Shown here: positions 7,610 to 16,700 of the stretch, piece by piece
How positions within the stretch are numbered: position 1 is the stretch's first letter
Layout of the letters: each line of letters begins with the position of its first letter
Origin: Saprospiraceae bacterium UBA2329
Lineage (GTDB): Bacteria; Bacteroidota; Bacteroidia; Chitinophagales; Saprospiraceae
Reading direction: 5' to 3'
Assembly (NCBI GenBank): GCA_002344975.1
Contig: DDUV01000055.1
Coordinates: forward strand, 1 to 29,114
Length of the DNA: 29,114 nucleotides
Notes under the pieces: generated by a model
The model's database searches: none
Told to the model about the DNA's origin: nothing
The model's input: the letters and a program-made list of their open reading frames with translations, nothing else
Made by a program: the position numbers and the translations under genes

Positions 7610-9613
7610 ATGACCGATGCGAAAACATTTTTATACAAAAGGCTGCCCGGCCTGATGATCGCTGCGCTGCTGTTGATGTACAACGCTCCGGCTTTCGCCC
7701 AATCTGCCGTAGAATGGATGCGCTCCGGCGAGACAGCCCTGATGGAAGGTAAGCTGCCCAAAGCCTTGCGCGCCTTTGAAAGGGCGGTAGAATTGGACAG
7801 CAATTTGCTCACTGCGCGGCGCTTCACCGGCGTGTGTTACGAACTGATGAAGAACTATCCCAAAGCCCTGGATCACTACATTGCCGTGTTGGAAAAAGAC
7901 TCGCTGTTTTCCAGAGGCTTGTATTATCAGGTGGGCGAACTGTGTTATAAAACAGCCAATTATGTGCTGGCGGTGCAGTATTTCGAGCGATTTCAGGAAT
8001 TGCAAAAACGCCCCGTCGTTTCCTTCGGCCTGCGCGGCGACCGTGAATTGTACGAAGAAACGGGCTATCTGCTCAAAACGCCTCAGGCCATTCGAGCCTG
8101 CCACATTGCGATGGACTCTATCAAACTCCTCAACGTGACCACCGTGATGAACATCGGCGGGCACATCAATACAAAAGCCGACGAGTATTTCCCCTCGCTG
8201 ACCAACGACCGCAGCCTTTTGCTTTACACCCGCCGCCTCAATAAAAATGCCGATGAAGACCTCTTTTTCAGCCAGATGACCGACGGCAAATGGCAGCCAG
8301 GCGGACCGGTTGTGCCCAATTTCAACTCCGATTTTCACGAGGGCATGTCTTCGCTGGTGCGCAGCGGGCGGCACGTTTTTTTCACCGCCTGCGGGCGGGA
8401 GCAAGTGGCCGGGCCATGCGACATCTGGGAGGCGGAACTGAATCCCGCTTCGGTAGAAATCACCAACCTGAAACCCGTGCAAGGCTTGGTCAATTCTGAT
8501 CGTTGGGAATCGCAGGTGTCGGTCAGTTGTGACGGGAATACCATTTATTTTGCTTCCAACCGCAGCGGCGGAGTGGGCGGTACCGATCTTTGGTTCAGCG
8601 AGCGCATGGACAACGGAGATTGGGGGCCCCCACAGAATCTGGGAGTCAAAATCAACACCACAGCCGATGAAGAAGCGCCTTTTATTACCAACGACGGCAG
8701 AACCCTGTACTTCTCCTCCACCGGACATACCGGCATGGGCGAGCAGGATATTTTCGTAAGCTGGAAAGACGCCAACGGGCAATGGACCAGCCCGGTGAAT
8801 CTGGGGCAACCGGTAAATTCAGCTTACCGCGAACTCGGCTTTTTTCTCTCTGCCGACGGTCAAACCGGCTATTTCGCCTCCGACCGCCCCAATGGTTTCG
8901 GCGGCATGGACATCTACTTTTTTCACCTCTCGGAGCAATTGTACAGCGACCCCGTCACGCTGGTGGAGGGATTTGTAAAGGACTCTATACTGGGCATTCC
9001 GCTTCAGGTGGCGCTGCAAATAGAAGGGCGCGGCACCGTGCAGACCGACCGGGAAGGGCGCTTCTTCCTCTGCGTCAAGGCCGGCGATGTGCTTGATATT
9101 CAGGCACAACGCAGGTTTTACCACCCTTATCACTGGCAGTTCCCCATTCCTGGTTGGGACAATCGGAGTTTTTACACCATTGATGTCATGCTGCAACCCA
9201 TCTCTGTGCCGGAAAATGTGGCGCCCTCTACGGCGGCAGTGCCTGATCCAGTGGTGGTTCCCGGTTCTTCGCGGCAAAAAATGAGGCGGGAAATCACACA
9301 CTCCGTCTATTTCGATTTCGACAAATCCACCATTGCTGCGGAGTCTGTTTACCCCTTGAACGAGTTTATACAATCGCTTAAAAATAAAGAGATTGCGAAG
9401 GTAAATATCGTAGGTTTTGCCGACGACATCGGGGCAGATGTGTACAATCTCAAGCTCAGCGAGGAACGCGCCAAACAGGTAGCGCTGTTCCTCATCGGCA
9501 ATCACATTTTTGTAGATCAGATTTTCATCGAAGGCAAAGGCTCTGTACGCAGCACCGCAGGCGCCCGCGAGAAAAACCGCAGGGTGGATGTGCGAGTTAC
9601 AGTCATGGAGTAG
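7610..9613 (+). CDS. TPR/PD40/OmpA-domain envelope protein
   Basis: This 667-aa exported protein probably links outer membrane and peptidoglycan. In order: a signal peptide (cleavage after about Ala30, PAFAQ); TPR repeats (about 35-140); PD40-type beta-propeller repeats (about 189-440), each with a TIYFASNR / TLYFSSTG / TGYFASDR core and a GG-x-D-(L/I)-(W/Y)-F turn; a carboxypeptidase-regulatory-like beta domain (about 445-520, VEGFVKDSILGIPLQVALQI); and a C-terminal OmpA domain (about 560-667, VYFDFDKSTI near 564 and an AREKNRRVDVRV end). This is a standard Bacteroidota design; some relatives take part in gliding or type IX secretion, but I cannot claim that here. The ATG at 7610 directly precedes the signal peptide; the open frame upstream is non-coding and overlaps the divergent DUF3841-like gene. 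Confidence 0.9.
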   Translation: MTDAKTFLYKRLPGLMIAALLLMYNAPAFAQSAVEWMRSGETALMEGKLPKALRAFERAVELDSNLLTARRFTGVCYELMKNYPKALDHYIAVLEKDSLFSRGLYYQVGELCYKTANYVLAVQYFERFQELQKRPVVSFGLRGDRELYEETGYLLKTPQAIRACHIAMDSIKLLNVTTVMNIGGHINTKADEYFPSLTNDRSLLLYTRRLNKNADEDLFFSQMTDGKWQPGGPVVPNFNSDFHEGMSSLVRSGRHVFFTACGREQVAGPCDIWEAELNPASVEITNLKPVQGLVNSDRWESQVSVSCDGNTIYFASNRSGGVGGTDLWFSERMDNGDWGPPQNLGVKINTTADEEAPFITNDGRTLYFSSTGHTGMGEQDIFVSWKDANGQWTSPVNLGQPVNSAYRELGFFLSADGQTGYFASDRPNGFGGMDIYFFHLSEQLYSDPVTLVEGFVKDSILGIPLQVALQIEGRGTVQTDREGRFFLCVKAGDVLDIQAQRRFYHPYHWQFPIPGWDNRSFYTIDVMLQPISVPENVAPSTAAVPDPVVVPGSSRQKMRREITHSVYFDFDKSTIAAESVYPLNEFIQSLKNKEIAKVNIVGFADDIGADVYNLKLSEERAKQVALFLIGNHIFVDQIFIEGKGSVRSTAGAREKNRRVDVRVTVME

Positions 9614-9689
9614 GGGCATGCTGTTCCAAATGCCACAGCGTTGCACTTCGCGGCAACACTAAAACCCAGTCCTCTCTCTGTCCTACACG

Positions 9690-10394
9690 CTATTTCGAGT
9701 ATAGGGAATTATCAAAATCATCATCATCCTTTATTTGGATATACATGCCTGTTTCCTGTTCAAAAGGATCATACGAACATCCGCTTGGATTAGATGCCTG
9801 ATTTTGCACCTCTTTCGAGAAATCGTAGAAAGGAGGTTTAGCAACCTCTAAAAGCTCTTGAGTCAATTTGTGATCATTGCTAAAGGTTCCAAACTCCAGC
9901 CAGGCTAAAAATTGTTCGGTAGCTTTTTTAATTGCTTCAAAAAGGGCATATATATTGATACATCGAATTTTGAGGTCTTGATCAAGTGTAAAGATATTAT
10001 TTGAATCCTTATCATTAATGAGGAAATTATTGGGAGGCAATGCACTATTATGTACTAGTTTTGAGCGATAAGTACTGTAAAAATCAATGATTGTTTTTTT
10101 GCTCAGTCCCAAATTGAATAGATTTTCCTGATTTAAAATAAGGAAATGATCGGATCCTTTTTCAATTGATTCATTTTTTGAATCTACGGGTATGGTCAAA
10201 CTGCATTCTCGAAAATATGATCCCATTGTATCAATCATAGATGACATCAAAATGAGAGCAGGATACCCAAGGCAACCACCATTGACGCCCGCCCAATCAG
10301 ATGATGATTTTTTATCAAAATCAAGGCAGTACTTTATCGTTACTAACAGCTCTGTTAACGCCTCCCTTTGTTGTTCTCTTTGTATTCGATTCAT
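9690..10394 (-). CDS. AT-rich hypothetical protein with HEPN-like motif
   Basis: This 234-aa predicted cytoplasmic protein has no signal peptide. An alpha-helical N-terminal half contains GYPALILMSSMIDTMGSYF (44-62) and then FYSTYRSKLVHNSALPP (105-121). R110-x4-H115 fits the Rx4-6H signature of HEPN-type RNases, where RNxxxH is more usual; here Ser replaces Asn. HEPN proteins are often toxins or antiphage nucleases, but many are inactive or housekeeping. The tail is very acidic (DDDDFD near the C-terminus). The ATG at 10394 is preferred over 10430 because MNRIQREQ starts a charged helix while the upstream codons are unlike the rest. The gene is much more AT-rich than the S9 peptidase beside it, which suggests acquisition. 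No antitoxin-like partner is visible. The nuclease idea is inference. Confidence 0.7.
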   Translation of the reverse strand: MNRIQREQQREALTELLVTIKYCLDFDKKSSSDWAGVNGGCLGYPALILMSSMIDTMGSYFRECSLTIPVDSKNESIEKGSDHFLILNQENLFNLGLSKKTIIDFYSTYRSKLVHNSALPPNNFLINDKDSNNIFTLDQDLKIRCINIYALFEAIKKATEQFLAWLEFGTFSNDHKLTQELLEVAKPPFYDFSKEVQNQASNPSGCSYDPFEQETGMYIQIKDDDDFDNSLYSK

Positions 10395-10489
10395 TTTCTG
10401 AAATGTTGTTAATGAAAAACTACAAACCATTATGGCTGCTGAACGCTGAAGACGATGACCTTACATACTCTCCCCTCACTCACTCACCC

Positions 10490-13315
10490 CTAATACCCCC
10501 TCGTCACACCTTTTTCCACCGCGGGAATGCCCCGTTCCATCCACGACGGCATGGGCGCATCCAGCAGGTAGTGGTCGAAAAACTGCTGCATCCGGCGTTG
10601 GAAATCGCGGCGATTTTGCAGTTTCACCGGCCAATGCGGCTCGTCGTTGTAGTTCAGCAGCCAGGCAGGTTTGTTGAGCCTGCGCAAGGCCGTAAACATC
10701 TCAATTCCCTGATACCAAGGCACGGCGCCGTCTTTATCGTTGTGCAAAATCAGCACTGGCGTGTTCACTTTATCCATCGTGAAAATGGGCGAATTTTCGA
10801 GGTAGCGCAGCGGATATTGCCAGGGCGTACCGGCAATGCGGCTTTGCTGCTGCTCGTATTGGAACTGCCGTACCACACCCGATTCCCAACGAATGCCGCC
10901 ATACGCAGAAATCATGTTCACCACCGGCGCACCGATCTCCGCACAACGGAACATATCGGTTTTCGTGATGAGATACGCCCCCTGATAGCCGCCCCAGCTA
11001 TGCCCCTGCAAACCGATGCGGGCCTTGTCCACAAAGCCTTTGTCTATGAGCGAGGCCGTGCCGGAAATGACCGAATTGAAAGCGCTCTCGCCGGGATAGC
11101 CCTCGCGGTAGGGCACATCGGGGTTAAAAATGAGGTAGCCCCGGCTGGCGTAAAAACTATAATTGATAGAAGAACGGCCCGGCGCAGGCGTATTATAATT
11201 GTGCAAATCGTCGCTGCTGCGCTCGTAAAAATTGACGATCATCGGGTATTGTTTCTTCGGATCAAAGCCCTCCGGTTTTACCAGCATCCCCTGCAATTTT
11301 TGTCCGTCGGCGGCAGTCCATTCGTACAGTTCAATCGTACCCCAGCGGTAGTCTTTTTGCTGCGGATTGGCATTGCTCACTTGTTTAAAACTCACGAGAT
11401 CGCTGCTGTACTGCAAGTCAGGGAAGGTCTGGAAATTCTGGCGGGTGAACAGCCATTTGTCGGCATCCTTTGCTCTGATTGGGCGGGGGGAGTAGGAAAA
11501 AGCAGCGTCCTGCAAGGTACGCACCGATTGATAGTTGAGGTCCAAGCGGGCGTAGCCTTCGTTTTTAGATTGCTCATTGAAGCGGTGCAGCAGCAGGATT
11601 TCGGCAGGCTCCACATAGCGTTGATCGGGGTCGGTATTGATGTAGCGATAGACGGTTTTTTCGCTGCGTCCGTTCGTCATACGGCGCGGTTCTCCAAGTC
11701 CGGCGGGGTCTATTTGCCAAATATCGTAGCGGTCGTACAGCAACGCAAAATCGTCGTGTTGGCCCCAAGTCGCGATGCCGTACGGGCCGGGCAATGCGGG
11801 CGTATCGCTGGTTTCGTTGAAGAAGTTGGCCGTTTCCTTACCGGCGATGCGGCGCGTTTGTTTGTCGGCCACAGAGTAGGCATACCAAGCTGAGTCGGCG
11901 CGCAGGTACCAATACACATAGCGGGCATCGGGCGAAAGCTGCGGCACAGAACACAATTGCTTGTGAATAAGGAGTTTACTGCCGTCTTTGGCGTCTATCA
12001 GATACACGTCGCGGCAGGCCGGTCCGCCGGTCCAGCTCGTTTCCATCAGGTAAGGCTGTTCGTAAGTTCCCAAAGCCACCGATGAATTGTTTTCATTGCC
12101 GAGGCGCACATCCGGCACATCCAGGTCGGCCAATGGGACTACCCGGTGCTCGGCGGGATACAGCAGGCAGAGGTAGTTGCGCTTGCGTTCCTGATCCAGC
12201 ATTACCTTTTGTTGGGTATAAAGTCGCGGCTCATCGTATTTCCATACTTCCACATGCACAATTTCCTCCTCCAGCAAGGTGGTATCGGTCAGAAATGGCT
12301 CAGGTGCAATGCCAAACAACAGGCGACTGCCGTCTTGCGAGAAGCGGAGGGCGCCGTTTTCGCTCATCGTCCAGCCGGCGGGCATAAACTCCGAACGCGC
12401 ACGCACACTGAGGGCGGCGGTGTCTTGTCCCGGCAATTGACAATACAAATCCCAGGGCCGAATGCGGGCTTTGGTGGTATCGCTGTCGGCCAGAAAAGCC
12501 GCCTGTTGACCCTGCTCGTCGAGCGCGAGGTGTTTGAATTTGGCTTTGCCGTTATAAATATGGCGGAGTTGTTGGTCGGCTCCGTCGAAGCGATAGACGC
12601 CCGGCAGCCAGGTGGAGTCGCCGCCGGTAGTAGCCAAGAGGAAAACGGGCTGTTTTTCGGCCATCGTTGCGGCGGTTACATATTGCAAAGCCCTGTCTTC
12701 ATTGGTAGCCAAATGCCTGATAACGAAGCGCGTGCCGTTTTCGGCGCTCTCCTTTTTTTTCTTTTCGGTTTTGGTACTGTCGCTTTTCGATTCGGGAGCT
12801 TTCATCACCTCGTGCGACCATGCCAGCCAGCCGCTCCATTTGCGCGGCAGATAGATGGTTTTGAGATCGGGGATTTTCTCCAAGGCGTGCTTGCTCAGGC
12901 TGTAAATGCCCAGCGTGTCTTTGGGCAGGTCTTCTTTTTTGACCTTCCGGCGGCGCTGTTCTTTGAGCGTATCCACTGAGGGTTTGATGCGAAAAACCAG
13001 ATAGCTGTTGTCGGCGCTGAAGCCGGCCTCCTGCGCCCTGGCAAAACGGTATTCTTTATTTTGGAGGCCATCGTAAAGCATCAATTCGGGGTCGCCCTCC
13101 AAGGTAGTCAGTTCATAACAGGTCCATCGTCCGTCGTCGGAAAGCTGTGGTTTTTCAATGCTTTTCCAATGGTCGAAATCGGCATGATCGAGCGCTTTTT
13201 TGGCAACGGGCTGGGCCGTCGGGACGGAAACGCGTGTTTTTTTGGCGGCGGGCTGGGCTTGCAGACCTGAAGCGAGCAGCATAGCGGCCCACACGAAGTA
13301 GAGATACCGGTGCAT
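10490..13315 (-). CDS. Secreted S9 (prolyl oligopeptidase family) peptidase
   Basis: This 941-aa exported serine peptidase has a signal peptide MHRYLYFVWAAMLLASGLQA (cleavage near 20) and then a long beta-propeller-like region (about 40-650) with a Lys/Glu-rich insert near 175-190. The C-terminal alpha/beta hydrolase domain has the nucleophile elbow GHSWGGY (Ser773), a catalytic Asp at about 862 in LHNDKDGAVPW, and a catalytic His at about 894 in NDEPHWPVK. The triad is complete, so it is probably active, cleaving short peptides in the periplasm or outside the cell as part of protein utilisation. It is longer than typical dipeptidyl peptidase IV-type members (about 700-750 aa), mainly in the propeller part. 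A TACATTTG box on the same strand lies 24 nt before the start. Confidence 0.92.
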   Translation of the reverse strand: MHRYLYFVWAAMLLASGLQAQPAAKKTRVSVPTAQPVAKKALDHADFDHWKSIEKPQLSDDGRWTCYELTTLEGDPELMLYDGLQNKEYRFARAQEAGFSADNSYLVFRIKPSVDTLKEQRRRKVKKEDLPKDTLGIYSLSKHALEKIPDLKTIYLPRKWSGWLAWSHEVMKAPESKSDSTKTEKKKKESAENGTRFVIRHLATNEDRALQYVTAATMAEKQPVFLLATTGGDSTWLPGVYRFDGADQQLRHIYNGKAKFKHLALDEQGQQAAFLADSDTTKARIRPWDLYCQLPGQDTAALSVRARSEFMPAGWTMSENGALRFSQDGSRLLFGIAPEPFLTDTTLLEEEIVHVEVWKYDEPRLYTQQKVMLDQERKRNYLCLLYPAEHRVVPLADLDVPDVRLGNENNSSVALGTYEQPYLMETSWTGGPACRDVYLIDAKDGSKLLIHKQLCSVPQLSPDARYVYWYLRADSAWYAYSVADKQTRRIAGKETANFFNETSDTPALPGPYGIATWGQHDDFALLYDRYDIWQIDPAGLGEPRRMTNGRSEKTVYRYINTDPDQRYVEPAEILLLHRFNEQSKNEGYARLDLNYQSVRTLQDAAFSYSPRPIRAKDADKWLFTRQNFQTFPDLQYSSDLVSFKQVSNANPQQKDYRWGTIELYEWTAADGQKLQGMLVKPEGFDPKKQYPMIVNFYERSSDDLHNYNTPAPGRSSINYSFYASRGYLIFNPDVPYREGYPGESAFNSVISGTASLIDKGFVDKARIGLQGHSWGGYQGAYLITKTDMFRCAEIGAPVVNMISAYGGIRWESGVVRQFQYEQQQSRIAGTPWQYPLRYLENSPIFTMDKVNTPVLILHNDKDGAVPWYQGIEMFTALRRLNKPAWLLNYNDEPHWPVKLQNRRDFQRRMQQFFDHYLLDAPMPSWMERGIPAVEKGVTRGY

Positions 13316-13338
13316 ATCGGGTGATATTTGTTGTGCGG

Positions 13339-13346
13339 CAAATGTA
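13339..13346 (-). promoter_or_regulatory. Putative -7 box for the S9 peptidase
   Basis: The minus strand reads TACATTTGC, an exact TAnnTTTG match, about 24 nt before the ATG at 13315. The same octamer precedes the eight-gene cluster at 28060-28067. Confidence 0.5.
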
Positions 13347-13366
13347 AAGAAAAAATGAGGTTTTCA

Positions 13367-13374
13367 TATCTTCG
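13367..13374 (+). promoter_or_regulatory. Putative -7 box for the TonB-C-like gene
   Basis: TATCTTCGC is one base from TAnnTTTG and lies 33 nt before the ATG at 13408. It forms a divergent promoter pair with the box for the S9 peptidase. Confidence 0.35.
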
Positions 13375-13407
13375 CAGCTTTCTTCACCAATTCAAACTTT
13401 GCTCTTT

Positions 13408-13896
13408 ATGACACACACGCACTTTCGTCCCCGTTCCTTTTTTCTTATGGCTATGTTGGCTTTGTTGGCGCTGCCGGTTTGGTCGCAGTCAACGCCAGAT
13501 AAACAAGCGCCTATGGAAATTGTGGAAATATTCAGGGTCGTAGAAAACATGCCTTCCTACCCCGGCTGCGAGCATATTACCGACGAAGCCTCCAAAGATG
13601 CCTGCACGCAGCGAAAAGTCCTGGAGTATCTCAAAACCAATATGTCTTACCGGCCTGCCGTATTTGAAAAAAGTGTAGATTATGTGGCGGTGATTCAGTT
13701 CTTAGTTTCCGATACGGGGCTTGTTTACGATATGAAGGTCACCAAAGCTCCTGATGAGGAAAGCCGGGCCGCCCTGCTCAAATCTCTGCAATCTATGGCC
13801 TCCCGAATGCTCTTTACACCGGGCACACAACGAGGCCGGGCGATCACTTTCATTTACAGAATGCAGGTGGATTTGAAAAAGTTGGCCGGGAAATAA
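13408..13896 (+). CDS. Exported TonB C-terminal-domain-like protein
   Basis: This 162-aa protein has a signal peptide (hydrophobic FFLMAMLALLALPVWSQ, cleavage near residue 27). The mature part carries the ENMPSYPGCE motif (about 46-55) and a following domain (about 70-158) that match the Bacteroidota TonB-C pattern: an N-terminal PxFPGCE-like segment, VAVIQFLVSDTGLVYDMKV as the central beta-alpha-beta unit, and LFTPGTQRGRAITFIYRMQVDL at the end. A true TonB has a membrane anchor and periplasmic linker; here the domain directly follows a cleavable signal, so it is more likely a free periplasmic relative than an energy transducer. I chose the ATG at 13408; a TTG three codons earlier is possible but less likely. 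The gene precedes gyrA, which has its own promoter. Confidence 0.78.
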   Translation: MTHTHFRPRSFFLMAMLALLALPVWSQSTPDKQAPMEIVEIFRVVENMPSYPGCEHITDEASKDACTQRKVLEYLKTNMSYRPAVFEKSVDYVAVIQFLVSDTGLVYDMKVTKAPDEESRAALLKSLQSMASRMLFTPGTQRGRAITFIYRMQVDLKKLAGK

Positions 13897-13947
13897 TCAA
13901 ACCACATTTAGACCACATTCCCGGCACAAAAACCGACCGAATTTTAC

Positions 13948-13955
13948 TACCTTTG
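13948..13955 (+). promoter_or_regulatory. Putative -7 box for gyrA
   Basis: TACCTTTG followed by CA is an exact Bacteroidota -7 match. Transcription would begin near 13962, giving a leader of about 40 nt. Confidence 0.55.
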
Positions 13956-13963
13956 CACCCCGG

Positions 13964-13990
13964 AAAACGAGGGGTTCGTTTTGAAAACGA
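13964..13990 (+). promoter_or_regulatory. gyrA leader hairpin and repeated AAAACGA
   Basis: AAAACGA (13964-13970) pairs perfectly with TCGTTTT (13976-13982) around a GGGGT loop. AAAACGA then recurs at 13984-13990, just before the gyrA start. The hairpin lies at the expected 5' end of the mRNA and could affect stability or initiation. No regulatory protein can be named. Confidence 0.35.
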
Positions 13991-14001
13991 TTTGAAAATT
14001 T

Positions 14002-16581
14002 ATGTCAACCGAAGAAAGGATTATCCCGATTAATATCGAGGAGGAGATGAAAACCGCCTACATTGACTACTCCATGTCGGTCATTGTAGCCCGCGCCCTG
14101 CCCGATGTCAGAGACGGCCTCAAACCCGTTCACCGCCGGGTGCTATACGGAATGCACGAATTGGGCGTAGCGTTCAATAAGCCTCACAAGAAGTCGGCCC
14201 GTATCGTAGGGGAAGTGCTGGGTAAGTACCACCCCCACGGCGACTCATCCGTTTATGACACGATGGTGCGCATGGCCCAAAGCTGGTCGTTGCGCTACCC
14301 CTTGGTGGACGGACAGGGCAACTTCGGCTCTATGGACGGCGACAGCCCTGCAGCCATGCGTTACACCGAGGCCCGTCTGACCCGCATTGCCGACGAAATC
14401 CTGGCAGACATCAACAAAGATACCGTTGATTTTGCGCTCAACTTCGACGATTCGCTCGAAGAACCCACCGTGATGCCTGCCAAATTGCCCAACCTGTTGG
14501 TCAACGGAGCATCGGGCATTGCAGTGGGTATGGCTACCAATATGTTGCCGCACAACCTCCGCGAGGTCTGCGACGGCATAATTGCCACCGTTGACAACCC
14601 GGACATCACCATAGACCAACTCACCGAGTACATCAAAGCGCCCGATTTCCCCACCGGCGGCATCATCTACGGCTATTCCGGCGTGAAAGAAGCCTTTCAG
14701 ACCGGGCGCGGCAGAGTAGTGGTGCGCGGCAGAGCGGAAATTCATGCCGACGATCACGGGCGGGAGTCTATCATCATCACAGAGATTCCGTACCAGGTCA
14801 ACAAGGCCATGCTGGTGACTAAAATCGCCGAATTGGTAGAGGAAAAACGCGTCCTCGGCATCAGCGATATTCGCGACGAATCCGACCGCAACGGCCTGCG
14901 CGTGGTGGTGGACGTGAAACGCGACGCCATGGCCAACGTCATTCTCAGCCAGTTGTACAAGTTTACGCCGCTGCAATCCTCTTTCGGCGTCAACAACGTA
15001 GCATTGGTAGGCGGCCGCCCCATGACGCTGAATCTCAAAGACCTCATCGAGGAGTTCATCAAATTCCGATTCGAAGTCATTCAGCGGCGCACCCGTTTCG
15101 ATCTGAGAAAAGCATTAGAGCGGGCACATATCCTCATCGGCCTGCTCATTGCTTTGGATTACATTGACGCTGTCATTGATCTCATTCGCTCATCGGCCAC
15201 GCCCGACGAAGCCCGCCTCGGCCTCATGCGCGGCGCCTTTATTGACGACAAGGAGAAGTTCTGGAAGCAATTTTCGACGCTCATTGATGCCTCGCAATCA
15301 GAAGATTACCCCGTAGCAGAGGGCGACGTCCTGTCGGAAGCGCAGGCCAAGGCCATTCTGGAAATGCGCCTCCAACGGCTCACCGGCTTAGAGCGCGACA
15401 AGCTGCAACAGGAGTATGATGAAATTCAAAAGCTCATTGCACACCTGCGCGCCCTGTTGGAAAGCGAGGCATTGCAGCGCGAGGTTATTAAAACCGAACT
15501 GACCGAAATCCGCGACAAATACGGAGACGAGCGCCGCACGGAAATCAACTACTCCGACGGCGACATCAGCATCGAAGAGATGATCAAAGAGGAGGAAGTG
15601 GTCATTACCATCTCGCACCTCGGATACATCAAACGAACGCCGGTAGGCGAATACCGCACCCAAAGCCGGGGCGGACGCGGATCGCGCGGGGCCAAAACCC
15701 GCGATACCGACTATGTGGAACACCTCTTTACCGGCAATACGCACAGCTACCTCCTGTTCTTTACGCAGCAGGGGCGCTGTTTCTGGCTCAAGGTGTATGA
15801 ACTGCCCGAAGCTTCTAAAACCTCTGCCGGTCGGGCCATCCAAAACATCATCGCCATTCCGCCCGACGACAAAGTGAAAGCTTATGTCATCATTAAGAGT
15901 TTGGACGACGCGGAGTACATCAACAACAATTATATCATGTTCTGTACTTCCAACGGCACCATCAAAAAAACGCCGGTGGAAGCTTTCTCCCGTCCTCGCG
16001 CAGGAGGCATCAACGCCATCACCATCAACGAAGGAGATAGTCTTCTGGTAGCCCGCCTCACCAACGGCAGCAGCGAAGTGTTCTTAGCCAGCCGCAGCGG
16101 CAATGCTATTCACTTTAAAGAATCTGCGGTTCGGGCCATGGGCCGCACGGCAGCGGGCGTGCGCGGCATCACCCTCGACGAAGACAGAGCAGACGATGCA
16201 GTAATGGGTATGGTTTGCGTGGACCCGGAAGACAAGAGTACCAGCATTTTGGTTATTTCTGAAAAAGGCTACGGCAAGCGCTCGGAGGTGGACGACTACC
16301 GCCTCACCAATCGGGGCGGCAAGGGGGTAAAAACCATGCAGGTCACCGACAAAACCGGCGACGTGATGGCCATCAATGCCGTCAAGGATGAAGACGATCT
16401 GATGATTACCACCAAATCCGGCATCGTCATTCGTATGCCCATGGACGACATCCGCGTGATGGGCCGCGCTACGCAGGGCGTTCGCGTTATTCGTTTAGAC
16501 AATGACGACGACATCGCCGACATTACCGTGGTTCCGCGACAAGATCAGGAAGAGGCCGAGCATGGCGCCGCCGAAGAGTAA
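14002..16581 (+). CDS. gyrA: DNA gyrase subunit A
   Basis: This 859-aa cytoplasmic subunit of type II topoisomerase breaks and rejoins DNA and, with GyrB, introduces negative supercoils. The winged-helix region contains HPHGDSSVYDTMVRMAQ (77-93) and the catalytic Tyr121 in AAMRYTEARL. The quinolone-determining positions are Ser82 and Asp86 (Ser83 and Asp87 in E. coli), the susceptible-type residues. The coiled-coil gate is followed by a C-terminal beta-pinwheel with a GyrA box QSRGGRG at about 554-560. This box marks gyrase rather than topoisomerase IV ParC. A second NRGGKG-type turn lies near residue 772. The start is fixed by MSTEERIIPINIEEE, typical of Bacteroidota GyrA. The gene is preceded by a strong promoter box. 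Confidence 0.98.
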   Translation: MSTEERIIPINIEEEMKTAYIDYSMSVIVARALPDVRDGLKPVHRRVLYGMHELGVAFNKPHKKSARIVGEVLGKYHPHGDSSVYDTMVRMAQSWSLRYPLVDGQGNFGSMDGDSPAAMRYTEARLTRIADEILADINKDTVDFALNFDDSLEEPTVMPAKLPNLLVNGASGIAVGMATNMLPHNLREVCDGIIATVDNPDITIDQLTEYIKAPDFPTGGIIYGYSGVKEAFQTGRGRVVVRGRAEIHADDHGRESIIITEIPYQVNKAMLVTKIAELVEEKRVLGISDIRDESDRNGLRVVVDVKRDAMANVILSQLYKFTPLQSSFGVNNVALVGGRPMTLNLKDLIEEFIKFRFEVIQRRTRFDLRKALERAHILIGLLIALDYIDAVIDLIRSSATPDEARLGLMRGAFIDDKEKFWKQFSTLIDASQSEDYPVAEGDVLSEAQAKAILEMRLQRLTGLERDKLQQEYDEIQKLIAHLRALLESEALQREVIKTELTEIRDKYGDERRTEINYSDGDISIEEMIKEEEVVITISHLGYIKRTPVGEYRTQSRGGRGSRGAKTRDTDYVEHLFTGNTHSYLLFFTQQGRCFWLKVYELPEASKTSAGRAIQNIIAIPPDDKVKAYVIIKSLDDAEYINNNYIMFCTSNGTIKKTPVEAFSRPRAGGINAITINEGDSLLVARLTNGSSEVFLASRSGNAIHFKESAVRAMGRTAAGVRGITLDEDRADDAVMGMVCVDPEDKSTSILVISEKGYGKRSEVDDYRLTNRGGKGVKTMQVTDKTGDVMAINAVKDEDDLMITTKSGIVIRMPMDDIRVMGRATQGVRVIRLDNDDDIADITVVPRQDQEEAEHGAAEE

Positions 16582-16646
16582 AACCGATACGAACGCCGAT
16601 AAAAAAGCGTTTTCATCGCAGAAGTTTAACATTTCAACAACTTACC

Positions 16647-16665
16647 GACGGCCTCAACAGCCGTC
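16647..16665 (+). other. Short hairpin between gyrA and the TPR gene
   Basis: GACGGC (16647-16652) pairs with GCCGTC (16660-16665) around a 7-nt loop, without a following T run. It may be a weak gyrA terminator or a leader element of the next gene. The rest of the 119-nt gap holds no clear promoter box. Confidence 0.3.
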
Positions 16666-16700
16666 TCAAACTTACATTCACAAATAAAATCTGCATTCTA

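Noticed and set aside
7631..8809. A 392-codon minus-strand frame inside the TPR/PD40/OmpA gene
   Set aside because: The plus-strand gene has clear signal peptide, repeats and OmpA domain; the antisense frame has none.
9640..9657. A terminator between the OmpA-type gene and the HEPN-like gene
   Set aside because: Only a 5-bp GTTGC/GCAAC stem with an 8-nt loop and no T tract; too weak to call.
10301..11893. A 530-codon open frame on the plus strand opposite the S9 peptidase
   Set aside because: It lies antisense to a peptidase with intact catalytic motifs; its His/Arg/Val-rich composition is typical of the reverse strand of GC-rich genes, and it has no domain or signal of its own.
14239..14280. 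Possible quinolone resistance change in GyrA
   Set aside because: The key positions hold Ser82 and Asp86, the susceptible-type residues.
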